Shown: positions 8,912 to 17,823, counted from the stretch's first letter. The stretch is DNA of 59,201 nt from Oscillospiraceae bacterium (GCA_015067705.1 SVLW01000012.1:1-59201); one strand, 5' to 3'. Translations and numbers: made by a program. The notes: generated from the sequence alone by a model not told the origin.

Positions 8912-11800
8912 ATGGAAATCGGAACTGTTTGTCAGAATTTCCGCGTCACCCGGGTGCGCAGACTGGAAGAACTGGACTGCAATCTCTGGGAAATGGAACA
9001 TGAAAAAACCGGCGCGAAGCTAGCGTGGCTGGATCGCGCCGATGAGAATAAGACCTTCGGCATCGCCTTCAAGACCCTGCCGGAGGACTCCACCGGCGTC
9101 TTTCATATCTTGGAGCACTCCGTGCTCTGCGGCTCAGAGAAGTATCCCGTGAAGGAACCCTTTGTGGAGCTTTTGAAGTCCTCTGTCCAGACCTTCTTAA
9201 ACGCCATGACCTATCCGGACAAGACCGTCTATCCCATCTCCAGCCGCAACGATCAGGACTATCTGAATCTTCTCGACGTCTATATGGACGCCGTGCTGCA
9301 TCCCGCCATTTACAGGAAGCCCGAGATTTTCCGCCAGGAGGGCTGGCGCTATGAATTGCAGGACGGCGAACAGCCGGTCTATCAGGGCGTGGTGTTCAAC
9401 GAGATGAAGGGCGCTTACGCCTCCTCCGACACCGTGCTGGAGTACGCCATGAACCAGCTCATGTTCCCGGATAACTGCTATAGTTGGGAGTCCGGCGGCC
9501 ATCCGGCCTGCATCCCGGATCTCACCTATGAGCAGTTTATCGCCAATCATCAGAAATACTATCATCCCTCCAACGCCCGCATCATGCTGGCGGGCAGCGT
9601 GGATCTCGTGCCGGTGCTTGCACATCTCGATGCTTATCTCCGGGACTACGAACGGCAGGAGGCAGACTTCCCCATCGCTATGCAGCAGCCCGTAGCCTAT
9701 CGGGAGATCACCACGCCCTATGAGATCGGCGCGGAGGAATCCCCCGCCGCCCGCACCATCGTCTCCTGCGGCCACATGCTGGGTACCTATGAGGAACAGG
9801 AGAAGATCTATGCCGCGGCCATCCTGCGGGACTATCTGGCTGGCGATAACGACGCCCCGCTGAAAGAAGCCATTCTCAAAGCAGAGCTGGGCCAGGACGT
9901 GAAGGTGAATGTCCACGACGGCATCCAGCAGGCCTGGGTCTCCTGGGAAGTCTGGAACACCGACCCCGAAAAGGTGGAGGAGGCCAAGGCGGCCGTTCTC
10001 CGCGTCCTCACTGATCTGGCCGAAAATGGTCTGGATCAAAACCGTCTGGAGGCCTGCTATAACCGCTTCGCCTTCCAGCTTCGGGATCGTGACGGCGGCT
10101 GGGCGCCCCGCAGTCTGGCGGAGGCCCTCACCATGCTGGATTCCTGGCTCTATGGCGGTGATCCCGCCCAGTATCTCCTGGCAGAAGCCCCCTTAAACGC
10201 CCTGCAGGAAAAGCTCTCCACCGATTATTACCACACGCTCATCCGCGAGCTGTTCTTAGAAAATCCCCACAAGGCCATGGCGATCTTAGTGCCGTCCCAG
10301 ACTCTGGGCGAAGAGAAGCAGGCCGCCGAGGCCGCCCGCATTGCCAAGGAATGCGCCGCCTGGACCCATGAGGACCGCGCCCGCATCACTGCCCAGGGCG
10401 AGGCAATCCGTCTGTGGCAGCAGACCCCCGACAGTCCCGAGGCGCTTTCCACCATTCCCATGCTGAAGCTCTCGGACATTGACGCAGAGCCCAAGGAGAT
10501 CCCCATCGAGATCACGGAATCCAACCAGGTGCCCGTGCTGCATCACAGCGTGAAAAACGGCCTGGTCTATCTGAATCTCTACTTTGATGCCTCCGATCTT
10601 TCGGCGGAGGAGCTGTCCGCGGCCGCACTGCTGGCCGCCGTACTGGGCGAGCTGCCCACCCATCAGCACAGCAGCGCAGAACTGCAGATGCTCTTAAAGC
10701 AGAAGATCGGCAAGTTCGGCGTTTCCGCCATCCCCTATGCCGGAAAGAGCCCCGAGGACTGCCGCATCCGTTTCCTTGCGAAGATGGTGGCGCTGAGAAG
10801 CCAGGGCGAGGCCGCCGCGGATCTGGTCCGCGAGATTCTGACGGAAACCGATTTCCGTGACAAGACCCAACTGAAAAACCTCATCAATCAAGCCATGATG
10901 CAGCTGCAGATGGCATTTGTCAGCTCCGGCCATCAGTACGGCTTCATGCGCGCGCTTTCCAGCCAGTCCGCCGCAGGTGCGGTGCGGGAGGCCATGAACG
11001 GCTCCACCTTCATCAGCTGGATCAAGGCGCTCACCACCGCAGACGATGCCGCACTGGATGCCCTGATCGACACCCTGGAAACGCTGGCGAAGCGGATCTT
11101 CGTGCGGGAGCGTCTGGTGGTCAGCGTGTCCGAAAACGCGTCCGATCTGGCGGAGCAGGCCGCCGGGATGTTCCCCGCCGGCGTCGCCGCTGTACCGACA
11201 CCGTTTGCACCCCAGCCGGTGACGCAGATCGGTCTGCCCATCCCGGCGCCAGTGGGCTTTGCGGTGCGTGCCGCCAATCTCCGGGAGGACGGCGGCCGGA
11301 TCCCCGGCAGCGCCCATGTCCTAGCCAATATTCTGGACTTCAACTATCTCTGGAACGAGATCCGCGTGCAGGGCGGCGCCTATGGCTGCGGCTTTGCGGC
11401 CCGGGAGGACGGCGACCTGATCTTCTATTCCTACCGGGATCCCCAGCCCGCCCGCTCCCTGGACGTCTTCTCTCAGGCATCCGCCTTTGTCCGTGAATTC
11501 TGTGCGGAAGAGGATCTTGACCTGACGCCCATGATCCTGGGCGCTCTGGCCGGCGCCGATCCCCTCCTCAATGCGGAGGCACGTATCGCCGTGGCGGAGG
11601 CCCGCTATCTGAAGGGCACCCGCTTCGAGGATATCCGCCGCACCCGTCAGGAGCTGATCTCCACCACCCGCGAGGATCTTCTGTCGCTGTGCGGACTGCT
11701 GGACACGCTGGCGGCAGAAAACGCCGTCTGCGTCGTGGCGGGCCAGCCGCTTCTGGATGCCTGCGGCGACAAGCTTGCAGAAATTCAGCAGATTCTCTGA
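8912..11800 (+). CDS. M16 family zinc metalloprotease (presequence protease/PreP-like)
   Basis: At 962 residues this has the full length of the M16C presequence-protease group. The inverted zinc motif HILEH (His65, Glu68, His69) and the distal Glu164 in NEMKGAY are present, and the two-domain clamshell is suggested by the internal repeat arrangement. Relatives degrade short unfolded peptides in a closed chamber. There is no signal peptide, so it acts in the cytoplasm. AAAAGGAGA precedes the start. It may be read through from the desulfidase gene; a strong terminator follows. Confidence 0.93.
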   Translation: MEIGTVCQNFRVTRVRRLEELDCNLWEMEHEKTGAKLAWLDRADENKTFGIAFKTLPEDSTGVFHILEHSVLCGSEKYPVKEPFVELLKSSVQTFLNAMTYPDKTVYPISSRNDQDYLNLLDVYMDAVLHPAIYRKPEIFRQEGWRYELQDGEQPVYQGVVFNEMKGAYASSDTVLEYAMNQLMFPDNCYSWESGGHPACIPDLTYEQFIANHQKYYHPSNARIMLAGSVDLVPVLAHLDAYLRDYERQEADFPIAMQQPVAYREITTPYEIGAEESPAARTIVSCGHMLGTYEEQEKIYAAAILRDYLAGDNDAPLKEAILKAELGQDVKVNVHDGIQQAWVSWEVWNTDPEKVEEAKAAVLRVLTDLAENGLDQNRLEACYNRFAFQLRDRDGGWAPRSLAEALTMLDSWLYGGDPAQYLLAEAPLNALQEKLSTDYYHTLIRELFLENPHKAMAILVPSQTLGEEKQAAEAARIAKECAAWTHEDRARITAQGEAIRLWQQTPDSPEALSTIPMLKLSDIDAEPKEIPIEITESNQVPVLHHSVKNGLVYLNLYFDASDLSAEELSAAALLAAVLGELPTHQHSSAELQMLLKQKIGKFGVSAIPYAGKSPEDCRIRFLAKMVALRSQGEAAADLVREILTETDFRDKTQLKNLINQAMMQLQMAFVSSGHQYGFMRALSSQSAAGAVREAMNGSTFISWIKALTTADDAALDALIDTLETLAKRIFVRERLVVSVSENASDLAEQAAGMFPAGVAAVPTPFAPQPVTQIGLPIPAPVGFAVRAANLREDGGRIPGSAHVLANILDFNYLWNEIRVQGGAYGCGFAAREDGDLIFYSYRDPQPARSLDVFSQASAFVREFCAEEDLDLTPMILGALAGADPLLNAEARIAVAEARYLKGTRFEDIRRTRQELISTTREDLLSLCGLLDTLAAENAVCVVAGQPLLDACGDKLAEIQQIL

Positions 11801-11804
11801 ATAT

Positions 11805-11850
11805 AAAAACCCCCGGACGGAACCAAAAATCGTTCCGCCCGGGGGTTTTT
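11805..11850. terminator. Intrinsic terminator, both strands
   Basis: A long stem (CCCCCGGACGGAAC against its complement with one mismatch) is flanked by A5 and T5. It separates the M16 protease gene from the convergent GtrA gene and can work in both directions. Confidence 0.9.
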
Positions 11851-11857
11851 CCTGCAT

Positions 11858-12268
11858 TTACTTTTTCGCGGTGTCCAGGCTCTTTCGGAACACCACGAAG
11901 CGATCGTAGAGGTATTCCGTGGTGAAATTGACCAGCATCGTCAGCGCCAGCACCAGATATTCGTTCCAGCCCACCGCCGCGCCGGTGAGCACCGCCGTCC
12001 ACCAGGTGGAGAGCGGCGTAAAGATCAGATAGAAAATCGCCACCTGCAGCATGGCAAGCGGTACATTTCCGGCGGAATAAAAGGTGAACTTCCGGTTCAG
12101 CGTAAAGTTCCACAGCACGGAAAGAATCAGCGCCAGAAGATAGGACAGCCAGTGCACCCAGTGGAACACTTCTTCAAACAGAGCAAAGCTCGCCACCTGG
12201 ATGATCCCCGCGCTGGCGGAAAACAGGACGAATTTAACGGTACGCAGCAATTCTTTTTTGGAATTCAT
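11858..12268 (-). CDS. GtrA family membrane protein
   Basis: This 136-residue protein has four predicted membrane helices and the GtrA/DPMS layout, including the WNFTLNRKFTF segment after helix two that is typical of the family. Members are thought to flip or hold polyprenyl-linked sugars for glycosylation of surface polymers. GGAGGGG precedes the ATG. No glycosyltransferase lies next to it, so its partner must be elsewhere. The start lies 114 bp from the stop of the kinase-like gene upstream in the same direction. Confidence 0.9.
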   Translation of the reverse strand: MNSKKELLRTVKFVLFSASAGIIQVASFALFEEVFHWVHWLSYLLALILSVLWNFTLNRKFTFYSAGNVPLAMLQVAIFYLIFTPLSTWWTAVLTGAAVGWNEYLVLALTMLVNFTTEYLYDRFVVFRKSLDTAKK

Positions 12269-12347
12269 GGGAAATCCCCTCCGGAAATCGATCTATTCTC
12301 AGTATACCACAGCCTGTCAAATCCTTCCAGCCCGGAATGGCAAGAAG

Positions 12348-12373
12348 CCTCACAGAAAAAGCATTCTGTGAGG
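12348..12373 (-). terminator. Hairpin after the P-loop kinase-like gene
   Basis: CCTCACAGAA and TTCTGTGAGG form a perfect 10-bp stem with a 6-base loop just past the minus-strand stop. There is little T-run after it, so termination may be weak. Confidence 0.5.
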
Positions 12374-12382
12374 CCAATTTAT

Positions 12383-13108
12383 TTATCGGATGGCATCCCG
12401 GAGGGGCAGGATCCGGATTTCTGCGCGGTCTATCTCGTCGCCGCAATCCGGGCGCAGACGTTCTATGGCCTGTGCCCTGGCGTCCTCCGGCGTTTCCGCC
12501 CGCAGAATCAACCGAATCGCATCCGGCCAATCCGGAATCTGTACAATCGCGGCGTAGAGCGTCGAAGCAGGCGCTTCGGATACCTCCTCCAGCCGCCGAA
12601 GGAAGCGCTCGGCCTCCCCGCGATCCCCGAAAAGAACCTGCTGCTTCTCCGGATACCGCTTCAGAAGCTCCAGCACCACCGGGCGGCTTTCCGTCCGGTA
12701 ATTCTCAATAAACCGGATGAATTCCTCGTCGCACTCCCCCTCCTGCTCCACCCAGGGCATGTCGGAGCGGGACTTTCCCCGTCTCTCCCGAATCCCGTCG
12801 AGACATACCTCCAAAGGATAATCCAGGAAAAACACCGTATCACAGGCCGCAAGACGCAGCTCTATGGTGGAGGCATAGTTGCCGTCGATGATCCATTCCT
12901 CCCCGGCCATGGCGTCCTCGAGACGCCGCAGAAACAGCGGTTTTTCCACCTTGCTGCGGTCACTGTTCCAGTACATCAGGTCGAGATGATAAAGCGGGAT
13001 CCCGGTGATCCGGTGCAGTTCCTTGGCAAAGGTGCTCTTTCCCCCGCCGGGGCAGCCAATCACGATGATTTTCCGCATGGACGATACTTTCCGATTCTCA
13101 AAAGACAC
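12383..13108 (-). CDS. P-loop NMP kinase-like protein (FlaR/adenylate kinase type) with extra C-terminal domain
   Basis: The 241-residue protein has a Walker A loop, GCPGGGKST, near its N-terminus, followed by LYHLDLMYWN and WIIDGNYAS. This pattern is typical of the adenylate-kinase-like proteins annotated as DNA topology modulation/FlaR-related. These may phosphorylate a nucleotide or small molecule, but the substrate is unknown. The P-loop part ends near residue 170. About 70 further residues (ASTLYAAIVQIPDWPDAIRLIL...) are not part of the usual family and look like a separate small alpha/beta domain. Start choice is ambiguous: GTG at 13108 has AAGGGGGTG upstream, while ATG at 13078 has a weaker GGAAAG. 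Confidence 0.7.
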   Translation of the reverse strand: MSFENRKVSSMRKIIVIGCPGGGKSTFAKELHRITGIPLYHLDLMYWNSDRSKVEKPLFLRRLEDAMAGEEWIIDGNYASTIELRLAACDTVFFLDYPLEVCLDGIRERRGKSRSDMPWVEQEGECDEEFIRFIENYRTESRPVVLELLKRYPEKQQVLFGDRGEAERFLRRLEEVSEAPASTLYAAIVQIPDWPDAIRLILRAETPEDARAQAIERLRPDCGDEIDRAEIRILPLRDAIR

Positions 13109-13193
13109 AACAGCACCCCCTTCGGAGAAACTATAGCATAGATCAGGGCGTGATGCAACACGGAGACAAAACAGACGACCGGATCTGTCTGCG

Positions 13194-14540
13194 CTACTCC
13201 GCCAGGTAGGAATACAGCTCTTCGATCAGCGTATCAATGGCCGCATCCATCTTTGCAGGATCCTCGCGATAGGTTCTGGTGCAGGCGCCAACCAGAGACT
13301 GCACCACTGTAGGGAACTTCATGTCCAGCATCTCGCCGTACATCATGGTTTCAAACGCAGCCAGGAAGCGCTGGTACTGCTCGCTCTGACCCGGCTCCTG
13401 ATTGGTCGCATTACGGAACGCCACATCAAACTGCATCTTCGCCACATCACGGTTTGCAGAAGTATAACTGGGACGCACCATGCCCGCGGTGCCCTGCTCA
13501 ATAGGCGTGTCCATGAGATAGCGGATGACTTCATAGGCCGCCGTCGGTGCATCGGAAGTACGGTTCACTGCCGCCATGAGAGGCTGTACATAATAGGTAT
13601 TCGCATCCAGATACCCGGGCATATCCTGCAGGATCGGCGTTTCTCCAAACGTTCCCTCCATAATCACCGCATTCCGCAGCATTTCCTCCAGCGGGGAAAT
13701 CACACAATGATAGAAGGTGGCGGCCTGCAGACGACGGTTCGGGTCGTTCTCAAAGCGCGGATTGCCAACGATCGTCCCCATGGCGCGGTTGTGTTCCACA
13801 AGCGCAGCGTTATAGTGTTTCACCAGGTTCTTGAGCGCCTCCCGGTCAAGCTCCACCGTCTGGTTCTCATAATCCAGCCGCACGATGCCGCTGGACACCA
13901 TGAAAAACGGGAAGCTGTTCTCCTGCTGCAGATCATAGTAACCAAAACGTTCGGCATCGTCCTGCCAGCGCTCTGCCTCATCGGCAATGATTTCCAGAAT
14001 CTCGCTGGCGGAGAGTGCATTTCCCTCATAAGAATAACCTGCATCCGCAAGGCGTTCTTCCGTGGTAAGCACCATGGGAATTTCAAAACCCAGGGGCAGC
14101 AGCAACTGCTCTTCCCCGTAAAGGCCCTCGTTCAAAAGTGCCTCATTATAGCTTTCGCGGCCAAAGCTTGCATCTTCCTCAAGATAAGTGCCGAGATCCC
14201 GGAAATACCCCTGTGCCGCCAGTTTGTGGAGATCGAAACTGTTTTGCCAGGAATAGAGGATCAGATCGGGCCCCATGCCCTGCTGGAGTTCCTCCAAAAG
14301 CTGTGCATCCATCGCCGCAGGGTCGGAAAATTCTACGATATCCAGGATCACCTCTTCCTGACTGTCTGCAAACTGGTCAAGCGTATAACGGTACACATCA
14401 TTCATGCTCCACTGCATGGCATTGGGTGCCAAAGTGTACACCGTCACCACCTTGGATTCCTGCTCCGGCGCACCGGCACAGCCCGAGAACAGCGTCAGGC
14501 ACAGGACGAACAGCATCAGGATCGACATCCATTTTTTCAT
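13194..14540 (-). CDS. Extracellular solute-binding-type lipoprotein (orphan)
   Basis: From the second ATG (14540, with AAAGGAG six bases upstream) the protein is 448 residues. It has a signal peptide and a lipobox FSGC. The body resembles family-1 ABC solute-binding proteins: KVVTVYTLAP, LLEELQQGMGPDLILYSW near residue 90, and a helical second lobe with MDTPIEQG. Such proteins bind sugars or oligosaccharides at the membrane surface. No ABC permease or ATPase gene is next to it, so it either serves a remote transporter or has become a sensor or binding protein. Ligand unknown. Confidence 0.75.
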   Translation of the reverse strand: MKKWMSILMLFVLCLTLFSGCAGAPEQESKVVTVYTLAPNAMQWSMNDVYRYTLDQFADSQEEVILDIVEFSDPAAMDAQLLEELQQGMGPDLILYSWQNSFDLHKLAAQGYFRDLGTYLEEDASFGRESYNEALLNEGLYGEEQLLLPLGFEIPMVLTTEERLADAGYSYEGNALSASEILEIIADEAERWQDDAERFGYYDLQQENSFPFFMVSSGIVRLDYENQTVELDREALKNLVKHYNAALVEHNRAMGTIVGNPRFENDPNRRLQAATFYHCVISPLEEMLRNAVIMEGTFGETPILQDMPGYLDANTYYVQPLMAAVNRTSDAPTAAYEVIRYLMDTPIEQGTAGMVRPSYTSANRDVAKMQFDVAFRNATNQEPGQSEQYQRFLAAFETMMYGEMLDMKFPTVVQSLVGACTRTYREDPAKMDAAIDTLIEELYSYLAE

Positions 14541-14607
14541 AAGCATCTCCTTTTCCGATCAATGCGTTGCTTTCTGATCTCATTCTAACACATTTTATAA
14601 AGTTCGT

Positions 14608-14639
14608 CTATATGTGGATTGTGCTATATGTGGATTGTG
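14608..14639. repeat. Perfect tandem repeat, two 16-bp units
   Basis: CTATATGTGGATTGTG occurs twice back to back (14608-14623 and 14624-14639), about 70 bp upstream of the lipoprotein start and just before a long hairpin. It could hold two operator half-sites or result from slippage. Confidence 0.8.
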
Positions 14640-14645
14640 TACAAT

Positions 14646-14689
14646 AAATTGCCTGCCGCAGGAGCAAAGCTCACTGCGGCAGGCAATTT
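14646..14689. terminator. Long perfect hairpin between divergent genes
   Basis: AAATTGCCTGCCGCAG pairs over 16 bp with its complement, and inside the loop GAGC-AAA-GCTC pairs again. Neither gene reads into it in the expected terminating direction, since the lipoprotein and the HTH gene diverge around it. It may insulate them or end transcripts from outside. The arm sequence supplies only ATTT/AAAT in place of a T-run. Confidence 0.5.
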
Positions 14690-14750
14690 GTTATATGATA
14701 TTCGTTCTCTTCCGGAAAAACATCCCTCCCCCAATCCTTCGCACACCATC

Positions 14751-14779
14751 TTGCGTTTCGACGGAATCCAACGTATAAT
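14751..14779 (+). promoter_or_regulatory. Promoter of the HTH regulator gene
   Basis: TTGCGT (14751-14756), a 17-bp spacer and a perfect TATAAT (14774-14779) lie 33 bp before the GTG start. Confidence 0.6.
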
Positions 14780-14812
14780 AAACCTATATACTACCTATGT
14801 GAGGACACGACT

Positions 14813-15322
14813 GTGGCAAGAGTTTCTACCAAGGAAAATAAGAATATCTACCAGACCACCCGGGAGGGCCTGCAGCTGAGCCGGGAGGCAGCGTCGGAGC
14901 TTTTGGAATGCATTGCGCCGGAGCGCATTGAGAAGATCGAAAACGAGCGCTCTCTCCCCCATCCGGACGAAGTGCTGGTGATGGCGGAAAAATATAAACA
15001 GCCCAGTCTCTGCAACCATTACTGTGCCAACCAGTGCCCCATCGGCCAGCAGTATGTGCCGGAGGTGAAGATCAAGGATCTGTCGCAGATCGTACTGGAA
15101 ATGCTGGCGTCCTTAAACGCCATGAACCGGCAGAAAGAGCGCCTCATTGAGATCACCGTGGACGGCCGTGTGACCGGCGACGAGCTCCGGGATTTTGTCT
15201 ACATCCAGGAGGAACTGGAGCGCATCTCCATCGCCGTGGAGACCCTGCAGCTCTGGTCGGAGCAGATGCTGGCCACCGGGGCCATCGATGAGGAGCAGTA
15301 CCACGCGCTGAAGGGCGAGTGA
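14813..15322 (+). CDS. Helix-turn-helix protein with a CxxxCxxxC motif
   Basis: This 169-residue protein starts with GTG after GAGG. Its first 60 residues look like an XRE-type DNA-binding domain (LQLSREAASELLECIAPERIEKIENE). A short cysteine cluster, CNHYCANQC (Cys67, Cys71, Cys75), follows, then a long C-terminal helical region (about 85-165) that could form a dimerising coiled coil. The cysteines could hold a metal or Fe-S cluster or act as a redox switch; that is inference. It heads a same-strand run leading to flotillin, but hairpins separate it from the next gene. Confidence 0.7.
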   Translation: MARVSTKENKNIYQTTREGLQLSREAASELLECIAPERIEKIENERSLPHPDEVLVMAEKYKQPSLCNHYCANQCPIGQQYVPEVKIKDLSQIVLEMLASLNAMNRQKERLIEITVDGRVTGDELRDFVYIQEELERISIAVETLQLWSEQMLATGAIDEEQYHALKGE

Positions 15323-15344
15323 GGCCGCGATTCCTCCTGAAAAG

Positions 15345-15370
15345 AGCAAAATAACCCGCCTTATTTTGCT
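15345..15370. terminator. Hairpin downstream of the HTH gene
   Basis: AGCAAAATAA-CCCGCC-TTATTTTGCT is a perfect 10-bp stem with a six-base loop, 22 bp after the HTH stop. It lacks a proper T-run. A second perfect 8-bp hairpin, TCATAAGC/GCTTATGA (15414-15434), lies in the leader of the next small gene. Confidence 0.5.
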
Positions 15371-15460
15371 GCGGGAATCCTTTATTTCCCTGCCCTTCCG
15401 CGGTACAATCACCTCATAAGCAAAACGCTTATGATCTTTTGTACAAAGGAAGTGATCGGA

Positions 15461-15595
15461 ATGTGTGCGAGGGAAAGGATCCTGACCATTCGGCTTTTGG
15501 ATAAAGTGAAGCGAAATCCCGCTTATGCCGCGGCGCTGGGTATCGAGTGCGTACCGGATACGCCCGGCACAGAAGAGCAGGAGGAACCACCCTGA
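15461..15595 (+). CDS. Small 44-residue conserved-looking protein
   Basis: The reading frame opens with ATG after AAAGGAAGTG and encodes a basic N-terminal helix, RERILTIRLLDKVKRNP, then AYAAALGIE and an acidic proline-rich tail. I recall proteins of this size and pattern (RERILTIRLLEKI...NPEYAK.LGI) as common unnamed genes in Clostridia, so I regard it as real despite its length. It lies 52 bp upstream of the flotillin gene on the same strand. Function unknown; DNA or RNA binding by the basic helix is only a guess. Confidence 0.6.
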   Translation: MCARERILTIRLLDKVKRNPAYAAALGIECVPDTPGTEEQEEPP

Positions 15596-15647
15596 AGAGT
15601 CAAATGTTGTCCGTAAAACCAAAAGGAAATAGAGAGGAGAAAACGAA

Positions 15648-17063
15648 ATGGATTACGTCATTGGTATTATCGCAGTCATAGTCGCGCTTGCGGCACTCAT
15701 TATGATCGGTTATGTGAAGGCTCCGCCGGATACGGCCTTCATGATCTCCGGTTTCCGCAAACCCCGCATCCTGATCGGCAAGGCCGGTATCCGCATCCCG
15801 TTTTTAGAGCGTCTTGATAAACTGTCCCTCAAGATGTTCTCGGTAGACGTCAAGACCACGGACTTCGTTCCCAATGCCGAATATATCAACGTCAAGGTGG
15901 ACGCCACCGTCAAGATCCGCATTGGACAGAGCGAAGAAATGATGTCCCTGGCCTCCAAGTTCTTCCTGAATGAAGGCGAAGATATGATCATCCGCCGCGT
16001 GCAGGACACTCTGGAAGGCAACATGCGTGAGATCGTCGGTCAGATGCGTCTGGAAGAAATGGTCACCGACCGCAAGGCCTTCGGTGAACGCGTGCAGGAG
16101 AACGCCATCCCCGACCTGCAGAAGATGGGTCTTGAGATGATCTCCTTCAACGTCCAGTCCTTCTCTGACCAGAACAACGTCATCGACGACCTGGGTATCG
16201 ATAACATCTCCCAGATCAAGAAGGGCGCCGCCGTTGCCAAGGCCCAGGCAGATCGTGACATCGCCATTGCCCAGGCGTTGGCCGCTAAGGAGGCCAATGA
16301 TGCCAAGGTGCAATCCGAGATGGAGATCGCCGAGAAGCAGACCTCTCTGGCCATCCGTCAGGCCGAGCTGAAGCAGCAGTCTGACGTGAAGAAGGCAGAG
16401 GCCGACGCCGCCTACTCCATCCAGGAGCAGGAGCAGCGCCGCTCCATTGAAGTGTCGTCCGCAAACGCCGATATCGCCCGTGCGGAGCGTACCGCCGAGC
16501 TGCGTTCCCGTGAAGTGGAAGTCACCAAGCAGACCCTGGACGCCGAGATTCGTGCCAAGGCCGACGCCGAGCGCTATGCCGCCGAGCAGGAAGCCGAGGC
16601 AGAACTTTACCGCCGCACCAAGGAAGCCGAGGCCAAGATGATCGAGCGTCAGCGCGAGGCAGAAGGTATCCGTGCCGTGGGTGAGGCCGAGGCAGAGGCC
16701 ATCCGCCTGAAGGCTCTGGCAGAGGCCGAAGGTATCGACAAGAAGGCCGAGGCCATGAAGAAATACGGCGAAGCTGCCGTCATTGAGATGATCATGGCCG
16801 CGCTGCCCGAGATCGCTAAGAACGTTGCCGAGCCTCTGAGTAAGGTTGATAAGATCACCATGTACGGCGAGGGCAACAGCGCAAAGCTGCTCAGCGATAT
16901 CGTCAACGGCACCACTCAGGTCACCGAAGGCATCAGCGCCGGTATGGGCATTGATATCAAGAGCCTCATTATGGGTGCTCTGGGCGGCAAGATCGCCGCA
17001 GAGAATCCCGCCCCCGTGGTAGTGGTCCAGCAGCCCACCCGGGAAGAGACCGAACAGGAGTAA
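15648..17063 (+). CDS. floT: Flotillin-like SPFH-domain protein
   Basis: The 471-residue protein has one N-terminal membrane hairpin (residues 3-22), an SPFH/band-7 domain (about 25-190) and a long Ala/Glu-rich coiled coil (about 190-390) with many EAEA repeats. This is the typical bacterial flotillin (FloT/YuaG) layout and length. Flotillins scaffold membrane microdomains that gather transport, secretion and signalling proteins. AGAGAGGAG lies before the start. DUF2500 and a tiny membrane protein follow; in Bacillus a small NfeD protein plays the partner role, and these could be stand-ins. The symbol is by family. Confidence 0.92.
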   Translation: MDYVIGIIAVIVALAALIMIGYVKAPPDTAFMISGFRKPRILIGKAGIRIPFLERLDKLSLKMFSVDVKTTDFVPNAEYINVKVDATVKIRIGQSEEMMSLASKFFLNEGEDMIIRRVQDTLEGNMREIVGQMRLEEMVTDRKAFGERVQENAIPDLQKMGLEMISFNVQSFSDQNNVIDDLGIDNISQIKKGAAVAKAQADRDIAIAQALAAKEANDAKVQSEMEIAEKQTSLAIRQAELKQQSDVKKAEADAAYSIQEQEQRRSIEVSSANADIARAERTAELRSREVEVTKQTLDAEIRAKADAERYAAEQEAEAELYRRTKEAEAKMIERQREAEGIRAVGEAEAEAIRLKALAEAEGIDKKAEAMKKYGEAAVIEMIMAALPEIAKNVAEPLSKVDKITMYGEGNSAKLLSDIVNGTTQVTEGISAGMGIDIKSLIMGALGGKIAAENPAPVVVVQQPTREETEQE

Positions 17064-17072
17064 GCAACAGCA

Positions 17073-17105
17073 AAGGGGTCTTACTGACCGGTGAGACCCC
17101 TTTTT
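17073..17105 (+). terminator. Terminator or attenuator after flotillin
   Basis: AAGGGGTCTTAC pairs with GTGAGACCCCTT around a six-base loop and runs into T5. The next gene's AGGAGG lies 9 bp beyond, so read-through probably sets the level of the downstream genes. Confidence 0.75.
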
Positions 17106-17122
17106 GAACCAACAGGAGGTGT

Positions 17123-17521
17123 ATGATGGGTTTTTCGTATGGAATGGGCTTCAATCAGGGATTTAGGATGTTCCATCTCTTTGGCACCCTGTTCACTTTG
17201 ATGTTTGTGCTGGTCTTCGGCATATTCATTGTCATGGCCGTGAAGGGCATCCGCCAGTGGAATCGGAATAACCATTCTCCCCGCCTGACCGTACCCGCCA
17301 CAGTAGTGGCCCGGCGCACCAATATCACCCGCCGCCATCACCACGGCGCGGGCAGTCTCCATCACCACACCTCCACCACCTATTACGTCACGTTCCAGGT
17401 GGACAGCGGCGACCGGATGGAGCTTTCCATGGACGGCGCGGAATACGGTCTCCTGGTAGAGGGCGACCGCGGCCAGCTCACCTTCCAGGGCACCAGATAC
17501 CTGGGCTTTGAACGGGTGTAG
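17123..17521 (+). CDS. DUF2500 family membrane protein
   Basis: The 132-residue protein has one N-terminal membrane segment (about 18-42), then a beta-rich domain with PATVVARRT, a His-rich loop (HHHGAG...HHHTSTTYYVTFQ) and LSMDGAEYGLLVEGDRGQLTFQGTRYLGFER. The last segment is the hallmark of DUF2500. Function is unknown; the fold resembles an OB-like or NfeD-like beta barrel next to the membrane. Two adjacent ATG codons (17123, 17126) follow AGGAGG; the second has better spacing. Location after flotillin suggests a microdomain role, an inference. Confidence 0.85.
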   Translation: MMGFSYGMGFNQGFRMFHLFGTLFTLMFVLVFGIFIVMAVKGIRQWNRNNHSPRLTVPATVVARRTNITRRHHHGAGSLHHHTSTTYYVTFQVDSGDRMELSMDGAEYGLLVEGDRGQLTFQGTRYLGFERV

Positions 17522-17586
17522 GAAGCGTCGCACATCTATTGAAAAAAGATATCTCAGAATAACCCAAATTCAGAAAGGATCGGAAC

Positions 17587-17817
17587 TTGTTCGAACTGAT
17601 CGTTGTCATTATATTTTTCTGGCTTTTGATCCGGGCCGTGGGCTTTGCGTGTCGGCTTACCTGGGGCATGGCAAAGGTGGCCGCCGGGATCCTGATGGTG
17701 CTGGCGCTGCCGCTCTTACTCGTCTGCCTGCTCTTCGCAGGCGGCATCCTCCTGCTCCTCCCTCTCGGCATGATCGCCATGGCGGCCGGCATCACAAAAG
17801 CCTGTATCAGAATCTAA
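17587..17817 (+). CDS. Small two-helix membrane protein
   Basis: This 76-residue product starts with TTG after AAAGGA and is nearly all hydrophobic. One helix covers residues 2-27 and one or two cover 30-72, with only a few charges between. I do not recognise a family. It closes the flotillin gene group before a strong terminator, 65 bp after DUF2500, so it may be a membrane partner of that group. The hydrophobic composition and the ribosome binding site support translation; homology was not tested. Confidence 0.6.
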   Translation: MFELIVVIIFFWLLIRAVGFACRLTWGMAKVAAGILMVLALPLLLVCLLFAGGILLLLPLGMIAMAAGITKACIRI

Positions 17818-17823
17818 ACGCAA

